From: Paenibacillus polymyxa
Lineage (GTDB): Bacteria; Bacillota; Bacilli; Paenibacillales; Paenibacillaceae
DNA length: 64,000 nucleotides
Direction of reading: 5' to 3'
Assembly: GCF_015710975.1 (NCBI RefSeq)
Contig: NZ_CP049783.1
Coordinates: 5,466,001 to 5,530,000 of the forward strand
Below the pieces are notes generated by a model, which saw only the letters and a list, made by a program, of their open reading frames with translations, ran no database searches and was not told the origin of the DNA. Both the position numbers and the translations under genes were made by a program. Positions 28,144 through 36,760 of the stretch are shown here, in pieces; the first letter of the stretch is position 1; each line of letters begins with the position of its first letter.

Positions 28144-28172
28144 AGTATAACACAGCGCCTGTCTTATGTAAA
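28144..28172 (-). promoter_or_regulatory. Sigma-A promoter of rpsO
   Basis: Minus strand: -35 TTTACA (28167-28172), 17-base spacer, -10 TATACT (28144-28149). It lies directly after the ribF stop, with no terminator between, so ribF operon transcripts may read into rpsO. Confidence 0.8.
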
Positions 28173-28176
28173 TAAA

Positions 28177-29115
28177 TTAGCCCAACAGCTTTTTAGCCGT
28201 TTGTGCGTCATTGCCAATTTGGCTGATCAGCTCATCCACTGAAGAGAATTTGCGTTCAGGACGGATGTAATGGTGAAGCTCAACAAGCACAGGCTCCCCA
28301 TAAATTTGTTGATTAAAATCAAAAAGATGTACCTCAAACGACGGATTCAGCACACCTTCATGAAACGTAGGCTTAACTCCTACATTCATTACACCATTTA
28401 TCCAATGATCGCCCACGAGCGCCCGTACAGCGTACACACCCTTAACTGGAATGACATATGAATCATCCAGCTTGAGATTAGCTGTCGGAAAACCAATTGT
28501 GCGTCCGCGCTTCTCTCCATCCATCACAGTACCCTGGATACGATAAGGGCGTCCCAACCAGCGCGACGCATGTGCTAAATCCCCCGTCTGTAAAGCACGG
28601 CGAATGCCGGAGCTGCTTACCTTATCCCCATCCAGTTCGAACGGTGGTACAGTGTAAACAGACATCAGCTCCCCTCCCAGCTTCCGAAGCGTATCCTCAT
28701 GCCCGGCTCCCCGGTGGCCAAACCTAAAATCAAAACCTACTACCGCCGTTCGAATTTGTAATGGAAGCAGCACGTCTGTTATAAAAGCCTCCGGGCTAAC
28801 CTTGGAAAACTCTTCGTTAAAACTTAAAATATAAAGTACATCCACACCCATATCGGACAGAATAGTCTGCTTATCCGCAAGCGGTGTTAAATAACCTTCA
28901 TAATCGCCTTTTTTCATGACTTCCTTCGGATGAGGGTGAAATGTCATGACAGATACTGGCACATTCTGTTCATGAGCGAGCGCGACAGCCTTACGTATTA
29001 CGCTTGCATGTCCCAGATGAAGGCCGTCGAACTGGCCGATCGCCGTGACTTGTGGACGTCCCCATTGCTGCAATAACTCATCACTCAAAGGATAAGATAA
29101 CGATACGGTAATCAT
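28177..29115 (-). CDS. ribF: Bifunctional riboflavin kinase/FMN adenylyltransferase
   Basis: 312 aa. Makes FMN then FAD. The N-terminal adenylyltransferase has GQFDGLHLGHASVI; the C-terminal flavokinase has GRTIGFPTANL and YEGVLNPSFEVHLFDF-like sequence (HEGVLNPSFEVHLFDF). I prefer ATG at 29115 because AGGTG is 7 bases upstream; another ATG two codons earlier (29121) is too close. Last gene of the rimP-infB operon, after truB, with an additional promoter in the gap. Confidence 0.94.
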   Translation of the reverse strand: MITVSLSYPLSDELLQQWGRPQVTAIGQFDGLHLGHASVIRKAVALAHEQNVPVSVMTFHPHPKEVMKKGDYEGYLTPLADKQTILSDMGVDVLYILSFNEEFSKVSPEAFITDVLLPLQIRTAVVGFDFRFGHRGAGHEDTLRKLGGELMSVYTVPPFELDGDKVSSSGIRRALQTGDLAHASRWLGRPYRIQGTVMDGEKRGRTIGFPTANLKLDDSYVIPVKGVYAVRALVGDHWINGVMNVGVKPTFHEGVLNPSFEVHLFDFNQQIYGEPVLVELHHYIRPERKFSSVDELISQIGNDAQTAKKLLG

Positions 29116-29160
29116 ATTCATTCACCTGCATTTCACATCATTTGACTAACTTCGTCAAAA

Positions 29161-29169
29161 ATTATAGCA
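29161..29169 (-). promoter_or_regulatory. Extended -10 promoter before ribF
   Basis: Minus strand TGCTATAAT, a consensus -10 with TGn extension, about 45 bases upstream of ribF. No good -35 is seen, which extended -10 promoters can tolerate. Confidence 0.55.
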
Positions 29170-29242
29170 CAATTCAAGGTGAAAAACGTCTATCAGCATA
29201 ATTTCACGGAAGCCAGGCCGTGCCTTGGGAAAAATTTCTGGC

Positions 29243-29290
29243 GTTTATAGAATGGTTCAGCTCCACTGTAATTTTATAAATTCTATAAAC
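29243..29290 (-). terminator. Large inverted repeat at the end of truB
   Basis: GTTTATAGAAT and ATTCTATAAAC are a perfect 11-bp inverted repeat starting in the last truB codons, with a 26-base loop that can form a small inner stem. A T-run occurs only about 8 bases beyond. Probably a weak terminator or an mRNA 3'-end structure. Confidence 0.5.
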
Positions 29291-30221
29291 TTAAAAAAAC
29301 TTTAATTGGGGCGATTGCACCTGATTCATCCCGTCCATATATGCCTAAAAACGTTTTATCCTCTTTATATAATCGGAAAGGTTGGTTGTCTGTCACTGGT
29401 GGTGTAATCATACTCAGCGACAGGCGTTGGCCTTGCAGAGCTGCAGCTGCCTTAGCTTCAGCCACTGTATGCTCAGGCATATAGTCAATCGCTTTATCGG
29501 TTGCGATAAGCCGCTCACCCAGGCTACCATCGGCTACATAGCGCTCAATTTCTTCGAATGTTAAACAATGTTCCGCAGAAATTCCCGCAGACATCGTTCG
29601 CTCCAGCTTAACCATTGTTGAAGGATATCCCAATTCACGGCCAATATCAACACATAGTGTACGGATATAAGTACCTTTGGAGCACAAAGCACGAAAAGAA
29701 ATATCCACATGCGGCCCCATCTTCGCAAATCCTGTCATTTCCAGCTCATAAATGCTCACTTCACGGCTTTTACGCTCCACAGTTTTGCCTTCTCGAGCCA
29801 GCTCGTATAGACGTTTTCCATCTATTTTGAGAGCAGAGTACATGGGTGGGACTTGGGAGATCGTACCAACGAAACGTTCCAGAACCGCTTTGGCTTCCAT
29901 TTCGGTAACCTCAACCGGACGTTCGCTCTCTTCTGTAATTGTCCCAGTCAGGTCTTCGGTATCAGTGGCAATGCCTAAGCGCAGTGTAGCCCGGTATTCC
30001 TTGGGCCGCTCTTGCATATACTCCACCACTCGGGTGGCGCGTCCCAGACACAAGGGCAGAACACCAGTTACCTGCGGATCTAGCGTCCCAGTATGTCCGA
30101 TTCGCTTCATCCCCAATAAACGGCGAGCCTTGGCCACGACATCGTGAGAGGTAAATCCAGCAGGTTTATAGACAGGTAGAACACCTTCCCAAGTTGCCTG
30201 TCCCTTCTTTATTGGGTTCAT
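29283..30221 (-). CDS. truB: tRNA pseudouridine(55) synthase
   Basis: 312 aa. Converts U55 in the T-loop of tRNAs. Catalytic Asp in HTGTLDPQVTGVLPLCLG, then CSKGTYIRTLC further on, and a C-terminal PUA-like part. ATG overlaps the nrnA stop (ATGA), so translation is coupled. In the rimP operon, same order as B. subtilis. Confidence 0.96.
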   Translation of the reverse strand: MNPIKKGQATWEGVLPVYKPAGFTSHDVVAKARRLLGMKRIGHTGTLDPQVTGVLPLCLGRATRVVEYMQERPKEYRATLRLGIATDTEDLTGTITEESERPVEVTEMEAKAVLERFVGTISQVPPMYSALKIDGKRLYELAREGKTVERKSREVSIYELEMTGFAKMGPHVDISFRALCSKGTYIRTLCVDIGRELGYPSTMVKLERTMSAGISAEHCLTFEEIERYVADGSLGERLIATDKAIDYMPEHTVAEAKAAAALQGQRLSLSMITPPVTDNQPFRLYKEDKTFLGIYGRDESGAIAPIKVFLSL

Positions 30222-31195
30222 AGCTCAGACTTCACCCGCCCTACAACGGTCTCAATGATATCTTCCAGCTTACCCTCTAGCCGACAGCCAGCCGCACGTA
30301 CATGACCACCGCCCCCGAACGATTGAGCGAGCGCAGCTACATCAACGTTCCCTGCCGATCTCAAACTTGCCTTGGTCGCTTGATCATTAATAACTTTAAA
30401 GAAAATGCCTACTTCAACCCCACGAATATTTCTTGGATAATTCACGATACCTTCCAAGTCCTCATTTACAGCACCGCATTCCGTCATATCATCAGGTGTT
30501 ACAACGACCCAAGCAACTTTACCATCCTCTGACATCGTGAGCGTTTGCAATGCTTTGGTCAGCACTTTCATTTGGGGAAATGTCATTTCCTCGAGCAATT
30601 TCTCGGACAAAAATGGGCCATCAACACCATAAGCAAGTAGTTGCGATACCGTAGACATCACTTTCGGTGAAGTGTTGGAGTAGCGGAAGCCTCCCGTATC
30701 CGTTAACAACCCTGTATATACAGCTGTTGCTACTTCTACATCCCAAGTTACTGCAAACTTTTCCAATAAATCAAAAAGAATTTCCGCTGTTGCCGCAGCA
30801 TCTGACTTAATCACATTAATTGCACCATAAGCGTCGTTCGTTGGATGATGATCAATATTCAGAATAATGGCATCTTCCGTAAAAAACTGCTCTGTCAAAC
30901 CAACACGACGGTAATCCGCACAATCTACACAAATGATTCGGTTGTATTTCCGTTCTGGCGGTTGTTGACTCATATCCATAATCTCATCGGCATGCCATAA
31001 AAAATCCATGCGTTTAGGAATAGGTCCCTCATTCAGCATGGTAAATTTCTTCCCCAGACATGAGAGAAGCCAGCCCACCGTTACGGTGGAGCTGACTGCG
31101 TCTCCGTCCGGCTGTACATGCGATACGATCAGGTAATCATCATGCTCCAGAATAAATTCCTTCGCTTGTTGAAGCGCCTGTTCATAGGTATGCAT
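30218..31195 (-). CDS. nrnA: Oligoribonuclease / pAp phosphatase NrnA
   Basis: 325 aa DHH-family phosphoesterase. VSHVQPDGDAVSS, the Asp in VDCADYRR, the NIDHHPTN motif, and a DHHA1 domain with FGGGGHVRAAGC. NrnA degrades nanoRNAs and 3'-phosphoadenosine-5'-phosphate in organisms lacking Orn. Start ATG follows AAAGGAG. Overlaps truB by 4 bases; 50 bases downstream of rbfA. Confidence 0.95.
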   Translation of the reverse strand: MHTYEQALQQAKEFILEHDDYLIVSHVQPDGDAVSSTVTVGWLLSCLGKKFTMLNEGPIPKRMDFLWHADEIMDMSQQPPERKYNRIICVDCADYRRVGLTEQFFTEDAIILNIDHHPTNDAYGAINVIKSDAAATAEILFDLLEKFAVTWDVEVATAVYTGLLTDTGGFRYSNTSPKVMSTVSQLLAYGVDGPFLSEKLLEEMTFPQMKVLTKALQTLTMSEDGKVAWVVVTPDDMTECGAVNEDLEGIVNYPRNIRGVEVGIFFKVINDQATKASLRSAGNVDVAALAQSFGGGGHVRAAGCRLEGKLEDIIETVVGRVKSEL

Positions 31196-31245
31196 TGCCG
31201 TCTCCTTTACATTCAGTTCATGGTTCTTCAGACTAACAAAAATCC

Positions 31246-31596
31246 CTATTTCTCATCCTTGTCGATATCACTCAACAGCTTTTCAATTCGGCTGCCATAA
31301 GCAATAGATTCGTCAATTTTGAAAATCAGCTCAGGAATATGGCGAAGCCGTATCCGTTTGCCAAGTTCAGAACGAAGATAACCGTTCGCTTTGTCCAGCG
31401 CCTTTAGAGAAGAAGTTTTTTGTTCTTCATCTCCAAGTACGCTCAAGTATACTTTCGCTTGGGACAAATCGTTTGTGACATCGACACCAGTCACCGTAAT
31501 AAAACCGATACGTGGGTCTTTTAATTCGGTCTGTATGAGTAGGCTTAGTTCTTTCTTAATCTGTTCGCCAACTCGACCTGTACGTATTTTAGCCAT
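31246..31596 (-). CDS. rbfA: Ribosome-binding factor A
   Basis: 116 aa KH-fold protein needed for late 30S maturation (16S 5' helix). [20 protein letters not shown] and [20 protein letters not shown] are family hallmarks. ATG follows GAGAGGTGA, about 20 bases after infB, as in the standard nusA-infB-rbfA order. Confidence 0.96.
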   Translation of the reverse strand: MAKIRTGRVGEQIKKELSLLIQTELKDPRIGFITVTGVDVTNDLSQAKVYLSVLGDEEQKTSSLKALDKANGYLRSELGKRIRLRHIPELIFKIDESIAYGSRIEKLLSDIDKDEK

Positions 31597-31616
31597 GGGT
31601 GCTCACCTCTCTGCCG

Positions 31617-34145
31617 TTAGCGCTCCACTGTTTCCATGACGAACGCTTCAATAATGTCGGATTCCTTAACATCATTATAACCATCAAGGGTGATACCACA
31701 TTCGTAACCTTGGGCAACTTCTTTTGCGTCGTCCTTAAAGCGTTTCAGTGAGTCGATTTTACCTTCAAAAATAACGATACCGTCACGGATCAGACGTGCT
31801 TCTGCTGAACGAGTAATTTTACCAGACGTTACCATACAACCAGCAATCGTACCGACTTTAGTAACTTTAAACACGTTACGAACTTCAGCGTGACCAATCA
31901 CATTTTCTTTATATTCAGGGTCCAGCATGCCTTTCATAGCCTGCTCGATTTCTTCAATGACATTGTAAATGACGCGATGTAGACGAATGTCCACTTTTTC
32001 AGCTTCTGCTGTAGACTTCGCCTGATTATCAGGACGAACGTTAAAGCCAATAACAATGGCATTGGATGCCGCAGCCAAAATAATATCGGATTCGGTGATT
32101 GCACCTGCACCACTGTGAAGGATTTTGACGCGTACACCTTCAACTTCAATCTTGTTCAAGGAGCCTTTCAGCGCTTCGACAGAACCTTGTACGTCACCCT
32201 TAATAATGACATTCAGATCCTTCATCTCGCCATCCTTGATGTGTTGGAACAGGTCATCCAGCGTTACGCGGGTATTACTGCCTAGATCGGATTGACGTTG
32301 TGTAATCGCACGTTTATCAGCGATAGCACGAGCTTTACGCTCATCCTCGAACACCATGAACGGATCACCTGCAAGTGGAACTTCAGTCAAACCAGTAATT
32401 TCAACTGGTGTGGAAGGACCTGCTTCCTTAAGACGACGGCCTTTATCGTTGACCATGGCACGTACACGTCCGAAGCAGTTACCTGCTACGAATGCGTCGC
32501 CGACTTTCAGTGTACCGTTTTGAACGAGAATACGGGCTACAGAACCGCGACCTTTATCCAGCTCAGCCTCAATAATAGTACCACGTGCCCGTTTATCAGG
32601 GTTCGCTTTGTACTCATTCACTTCAGCTACGAGCAGGATCATTTCGAGCAAGTCTTCCAGACCCATTCTTTGTTTAGCGGAAACGTTGACGAAAATTGTA
32701 TCGCCGCCCCACTCTTCGGGCACCAATTCATATTCTGTAAGTTCCTGCTTTACTTTGTCCGGGTTGGCATCCGGTTTGTCGATCTTGTTTACAGCAACGA
32801 TTATTGGTAGACCTGCTGCTTTTGCATGGCTAATGGCTTCAACCGTTTGTGGCATAACACCGTCATCAGCTGCAACCACAATAATCGTCATATCTGTTAC
32901 TTGAGCACCACGTGCACGCATAGCGGTAAAGGCTTCATGACCCGGTGTATCTAAGAAAGTGATTTTTTTGCTGTTAATTTCAACTTGGTATGCACCAATG
33001 TGCTGTGTAATACCACCAGCTTCGCCACCTGTTACATTTGTGGAGCGAATGGCATCCAGCAAAGTTGTTTTACCATGATCGACGTGACCCATAATGGTTA
33101 CAACCGGTGGACGTGTTCTCAAATCCGCTGGATCATCATTTTCTTCCACAGTTTCAAAACGATCTTCTTCCACTGGGATTTTCACTTCTACCTCGACGCC
33201 AAAGTCACCAGCAAGCAAGAGAATGGTATCCATATCCAGTTCTTGGTTGATGGTCGCCATTGTTCCGAGCATAATCAGCTTCTTGATGACTTCTGACGCA
33301 TCCTTATGAAGAAGCTTGGCTGTTTCACCTACAGTCATCTCACCACGCACAATAATTTTCTTAGGCGTGTTGTCGATTTTCTCGCGACGCTCCTGTTGTT
33401 GACCTTTACCACGGTTGTTGAATTTGCCGCCACGATTGTTTCCACCGCGGTTGTTTCCTCCACGGCCACCGTTACCACCCCGTCCTCCGCCTTGACGGTT
33501 ATCGTCAAAACGTCCTTGACCGAAACGGTTACCGCTGTTGTTGGAGTTACCACCTGTACGGTTGCCACCACTGCGGTTGGAATTGTTGCTTCCTGCGGAA
33601 GAAGAAGTTCTTACTGCCGCACCACCCTGGCTGCTTCCCTGAGGACGCGAACCTGTGTTATTGCTACCGGTACGCTGTTGTCCTCCCTGCTGTTGACCAT
33701 TACTGCGGTTCTGAGTGCCTTGCTGGCCGCTTGGTCTACTAGAACCTTGTTGACTGCGGTTTTGACCGCCCTGCTGACTGCTTTGCGCTTTTGGAGCGCT
33801 ACTTCGGTTACTGTTTTGGTTGTTGTTTGTCCTATTCATACTTACCTGCTTTTCCTGTTGATTTTTGGTTTGCTCCGTTGAATGATTACTATTCTGGCTT
33901 GAACCGGTCTGATTCGAGCTTACTTGCGCCGTGCCTGCTTCGCCTTGCTTGACCGCAGCATTGGATTTAATATTCTTAAAAAAGTTTTCCACTTTACCTA
34001 CGGCATCATGTTCCATGACGCTCATATGGTTGTTTACGGGAATATCCAGCCGTTTAAGAATGGTGATAATTTCTTTGCTGCTCATGTTCAACGATTTGGC
34101 GTATTCGTATACCCGCACTTTGTCTTTGCTTTCTTGTTTACTCAA
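31617..34145 (-). CDS. infB: Translation initiation factor IF-2
   Basis: 842 aa GTPase placing initiator tRNA on the 30S subunit. An N-terminal IF2_N region ([20 protein letters not shown]) is followed by a very long Asn/Gln/Gly/Arg/Ser-rich disordered stretch (about 70-255). A second IF2_N ([20 protein letters not shown]) precedes the G domain with [20 protein letters not shown] and NKIDKP, then the C-terminal beta-barrels. It is longer than the roughly 716 aa of B. subtilis because of the low-complexity stretch. TTG start at 34145 with GGAGGTGGAG upstream; overlaps rplGA by 8 bases. Confidence 0.96.
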   Translation of the reverse strand: MSKQESKDKVRVYEYAKSLNMSSKEIITILKRLDIPVNNHMSVMEHDAVGKVENFFKNIKSNAAVKQGEAGTAQVSSNQTGSSQNSNHSTEQTKNQQEKQVSMNRTNNNQNSNRSSAPKAQSSQQGGQNRSQQGSSRPSGQQGTQNRSNGQQQGGQQRTGSNNTGSRPQGSSQGGAAVRTSSSAGSNNSNRSGGNRTGGNSNNSGNRFGQGRFDDNRQGGGRGGNGGRGGNNRGGNNRGGKFNNRGKGQQQERREKIDNTPKKIIVRGEMTVGETAKLLHKDASEVIKKLIMLGTMATINQELDMDTILLLAGDFGVEVEVKIPVEEDRFETVEENDDPADLRTRPPVVTIMGHVDHGKTTLLDAIRSTNVTGGEAGGITQHIGAYQVEINSKKITFLDTPGHEAFTAMRARGAQVTDMTIIVVAADDGVMPQTVEAISHAKAAGLPIIVAVNKIDKPDANPDKVKQELTEYELVPEEWGGDTIFVNVSAKQRMGLEDLLEMILLVAEVNEYKANPDKRARGTIIEAELDKGRGSVARILVQNGTLKVGDAFVAGNCFGRVRAMVNDKGRRLKEAGPSTPVEITGLTEVPLAGDPFMVFEDERKARAIADKRAITQRQSDLGSNTRVTLDDLFQHIKDGEMKDLNVIIKGDVQGSVEALKGSLNKIEVEGVRVKILHSGAGAITESDIILAAASNAIVIGFNVRPDNQAKSTAEAEKVDIRLHRVIYNVIEEIEQAMKGMLDPEYKENVIGHAEVRNVFKVTKVGTIAGCMVTSGKITRSAEARLIRDGIVIFEGKIDSLKRFKDDAKEVAQGYECGITLDGYNDVKESDIIEAFVMETVER

Positions 34146-34461
34146 TATACTCCACCTCCGACATTATCCCCGCATGTTTCATGATCAATTTCGCGAATCC
34201 TTGATCCGTCACAGCCAGCACGACCCGTTCAGGTTTGCCGATGCTGCTTCCCAAGCTTTCCCGGTCAAATCCTATCAATAAGGGGATTTTGTACGTCCCG
34301 CATTTGTCGCGGAATTTCTTTTGAGTATTCATTGAAGCATCTTTCGCAAGAATGACCAGCTTGGCTTCTGAAGACCTGATCGCTTTATAAACGATCTCAT
34401 CACCTGTTAGCAGCTTGCCAGCTCTCATGGCAAGCCCCAATCCAGACAGCGCCTTATTCAT
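34138..34461 (-). CDS. rplGA: L7Ae-family RNA-binding protein (YlxQ)
   Basis: 107 aa. [20 protein letters not shown], then [17 protein letters not shown] and [15 protein letters not shown] are L7Ae/L30e/YlxQ hallmarks; such proteins bind kink-turn RNA. Start at 34461 overlaps the rnpM stop by 8 bases, and the stop overlaps infB by 8 bases, so the three genes are translationally coupled. Upstream in-frame codons belong to the rnpM overlap and have no site. Confidence 0.92.
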   Translation of the reverse strand: MNKALSGLGLAMRAGKLLTGDEIVYKAIRSSEAKLVILAKDASMNTQKKFRDKCGTYKIPLLIGFDRESLGSSIGKPERVVLAVTDQGFAKLIMKHAGIMSEVEYIE

Positions 34462-34762
34462 CCTGCACGCTGCCTTGTGCCGCCAGGAATTCTTCCTCGA
34501 CGGCAGCAAAATCACGACTTAGCTGCTCATAAATATCAGGATGGACCGAGTGCTTCAATGCTCGATCCAGTGCCTTGCTCTTTTGAGCCAGCTTGAAGCA
34601 GGCGGCTTTGCCGCACAAGTAAGCGCCGCGTCCCGACTTTTTGCCAGTCAAGTCAATCAACACTTCGTCTTCAGGGGTTTTGACGACACGGATTAACTGT
34701 TTCTTTGGCATCATTTCATGACAGGCGACACATTTGCGCAAAGGTATCTTTCTCTGTTTCAT
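34454..34762 (-). CDS. rnpM: YlxR/RnpM family protein
   Basis: 102 aa. RKCVACHEMMPKKQLIRVVK and GRGAYLCGKAACFKLAQK define the YlxR (DUF448) family. The B. subtilis homologue, recently named RnpM, binds the RNase P RNA and modulates tRNA processing. Here it lies between nusA and rplGA as usual. The extra acidic C-terminal tail ([16 protein letters not shown]) is beyond the core fold. Confidence 0.93.
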   Translation of the reverse strand: MKQRKIPLRKCVACHEMMPKKQLIRVVKTPEDEVLIDLTGKKSGRGAYLCGKAACFKLAQKSKALDRALKHSVHPDIYEQLSRDFAAVEEEFLAAQGSVQDE

Positions 34763-34785
34763 GCATTACCCCCCCTACACTCCGC

Positions 34786-35883
34786 TTAATCTACAGAAAC
34801 GGAATCCTGATGCATTTCATCGGTGGATGTTCTCGGTCTGCCGAGCTCTTCCTCCGCCTGTGTTTCACTCTTAATATCAATTTTCCAGCCAGTAAGCTTA
34901 GCAGCAAGGCGAGCATTTTGCCCTTTGATACCAATAGCTAGAGAAAGTTGATAATCAGGTACTATAACGCGAGCCATTTTCTCTTCTTCAAATACCTGTA
35001 CTTCAAGCACCTTGGACGGACTCAAAGCATTAGCCACGTATTCATCAACATTATCAGAATAGCGTACAATGTCGATTTTTTCGCCACGCAGCTCGTTTAC
35101 AATGGTCTGCACCCGCGTTCCTCTTGGTCCCACACAAGAACCTACCGGATCAACCTCGGCGTTACGAGAATGAACTGCGATCTTAGAACGGAAGCCTGCT
35201 TCACGCGCTACGGAACGAATCTCTACAACACCGTCAAAAATTTCAGGTACTTCGAGTTCGAACAAACGCTTAAGCAGACCCGGATGTGATCGGGACAGCA
35301 TAATTTGCGGTCCTTTGGTTGTGTTCTCCACCTTGGTAATATAAGCCTTAATCCGATCCAAATGGTTAAATTTCTCATTAGGCATCAGTTCGCTCAACGG
35401 AAGAACTGCTTCCACCTTGCCAAGATCAATATAAATATTACGTGGGTCTTGGCGCTGTACAGTTCCTGTTACAATATCCTCTTCCTTGTCCACAAACTTG
35501 TTGTAGATCAATCCCCGTTCCGCTTCGCGAATGCGCTGAGTCACAACCTGCTTCGCTGTTTGTGCAGCAATCCGTCCAAAATCACGTGGTGTGACTTCAA
35601 TTTCAGCGATATCCTCCAACTGAAAATGTGGGTTGATCTCACGGGCTGCTGGCAACGAAATCTCGGTGCGAGGGTCCAATACCTCCTCAACAATTAGCTT
35701 GCGGGCATATACCTTAATGACTCCCGAGTTGCGGTTCATATCAACACGCACGTTTTGTGCGGTATTGAAATTCCGTTTGTAGCTGGAAATCAGGGCTGCT
35801 TCAATGGCCTCAAACAGCACGTCCTTACTGATCCCCTTTTCTCTTTCCAACTCGTTCATTGCTTCAATAAAATCCATACTCAT
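34786..35883 (-). CDS. nusA: Transcription factor NusA
   Basis: 365 aa. N-terminal RNA polymerase-binding domain (MSMDFIEAMNELEREKGISK), S1 domain (GTVQRQDPRNIYIDLGKVEA) and two KH domains (DPVGSCVGPRGTRVQTIVNE; QLSLAIGIKGQNARLAAKLT). It controls pausing, termination and antitermination. Lacks the acidic repeats found in proteobacterial NusA, as expected in Firmicutes. ATG at 35883 has GGGGGAG upstream. Confidence 0.97.
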   Translation of the reverse strand: MSMDFIEAMNELEREKGISKDVLFEAIEAALISSYKRNFNTAQNVRVDMNRNSGVIKVYARKLIVEEVLDPRTEISLPAAREINPHFQLEDIAEIEVTPRDFGRIAAQTAKQVVTQRIREAERGLIYNKFVDKEEDIVTGTVQRQDPRNIYIDLGKVEAVLPLSELMPNEKFNHLDRIKAYITKVENTTKGPQIMLSRSHPGLLKRLFELEVPEIFDGVVEIRSVAREAGFRSKIAVHSRNAEVDPVGSCVGPRGTRVQTIVNELRGEKIDIVRYSDNVDEYVANALSPSKVLEVQVFEEEKMARVIVPDYQLSLAIGIKGQNARLAAKLTGWKIDIKSETQAEEELGRPRTSTDEMHQDSVSVD

Positions 35884-35945
35884 GGATTACTGCTCCCCCT
35901 TTCAAATGATGGCACCTGCGTACTGGTCGGCACACGAGGCAAAAA

Positions 35946-35960
35946 ACATGTAGTACATGT
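35946..35960 (-). other. Short palindrome with T-run between rimP and nusA
   Basis: ACATGTA-g-TACATGT is a perfect 7-bp inverted repeat (or a 5-bp hairpin with a 5-base loop) immediately followed on the minus strand by TTTTTT. It looks like a miniature terminator or pause site inside the operon just before nusA. Confidence 0.4.
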
Positions 35961-35984
35961 CAAACAGCAACAATCAAATCTGAA

Positions 35985-36446
35985 TTAAAATATGATCGCG
36001 AGCCTTGCACCAGCTACCTTGTCATAAGGTATGGTATGCTTCTTTTGTCCGCTTTGGACGGTAAGTTCCCCATCTTCAAAAGAAAGCAAACGGCCTTCGA
36101 ATTCCTTCAGACCGTTAATCGGCTCGTATGTAGTAACGAATACGTTTTTGCCTACCGCTTTAGTGACATCCTCCGCTTTTTTCAGCGGTCTTTCGGCGCC
36201 TGGTGAAGACACTTCCAGAAAATATGCTGTAGAAACAGGGTCATTTTCATCCAGCTTTTGACCCAAATATTCACTGATCATACTACAGTCGTCCAGATCA
36301 ATTCCTCCGTCTTTATCTACAAAAACGCGAAGAAACCAATTGCTACCCTCTTTGACATACTCGACATCGACCAGTTCAAAACCATGCTCATCGAGGTAAG
36401 GTTGGGCCATTTCTTCTACTACTGATTTGATCTTTGGTGTGCTCAA
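35985..36446 (-). CDS. rimP: Ribosome maturation factor RimP
   Basis: 153 aa, the usual length. Needed for 30S assembly. Visible: ELVDVEYVKEGSNWFLRVFV, DKDGGIDLDDC, SSPGAERPLK and a C-terminal SH3-like part (FEGRLLSFEDGELTV). Starts with TTG at 36446 after TTGGAGG. First gene of the nusA-infB operon, preceded by a 250-base leader. Confidence 0.96.
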   Translation of the reverse strand: MSTPKIKSVVEEMAQPYLDEHGFELVDVEYVKEGSNWFLRVFVDKDGGIDLDDCSMISEYLGQKLDENDPVSTAYFLEVSSPGAERPLKKAEDVTKAVGKNVFVTTYEPINGLKEFEGRLLSFEDGELTVQSGQKKHTIPYDKVAGARLAIIF

Positions 36447-36645
36447 AGATTATAACCTCCAAAAGTGAACTTTCCTGTGGTGAAAAAGAGATACCCTCTT
36501 ACTGTGGGCAATGCTTCTCCATCACCGGCATTTTCATTTTCATTTGATGTAATGTTCATTTTGGGCTCACTGCAAATAAACCGGCGTACCGGTTGCCTGC
36601 CCAAAAATAACCTTTTTTCACGTTGTACCTGTATATCAAACAGTA

Positions 36646-36670
36646 AAGAGTGGGTTTCCCCACTCTTTTA
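36646..36670 (-). terminator. Hairpin in the rimP leader
   Basis: Minus strand AAAGAGTGGG-(GAAA)-CCCACTCTTT, a 10-bp perfect stem, 30-50 bases downstream of the predicted transcription start. The T-run after it is short (TTTACTG). It may terminate polC readthrough, or act as a 5'-leader attenuator. A second small hairpin ACCGG-TACG-CCGGT lies further down the leader near 36575. Confidence 0.6.
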
Positions 36671-36702
36671 GCAACGGTTTTATCTCCATGATTACCAAAA
36701 AA

Positions 36703-36731
36703 ATTATAACATAACCGTAGTTATGTGACAA
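36703..36731 (-). promoter_or_regulatory. Strong promoter of the rimP-infB operon
   Basis: Minus strand: -35 TTGTCA (36726-36731), 17-base spacer, perfect -10 TATAAT (36703-36708). The spacer contains a perfect inverted repeat CATAAC-TACG-GTTATG. The remainder of the 314-base gap (36447-36760) is an untranslated leader with two hairpins and no convincing coding sequence. Confidence 0.85.
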
Positions 36732-36760
36732 GTGCCAGAGCTTGACTACTGTGGTTCAGA

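Noticed and set aside
33306..33881. Long plus-strand open frame opposite infB (low-complexity Thr/Val/Leu translation)
   Set aside because: It mirrors the repetitive N-terminal coding region of infB on the other strand; no ribosome-binding site and no independent similarity.
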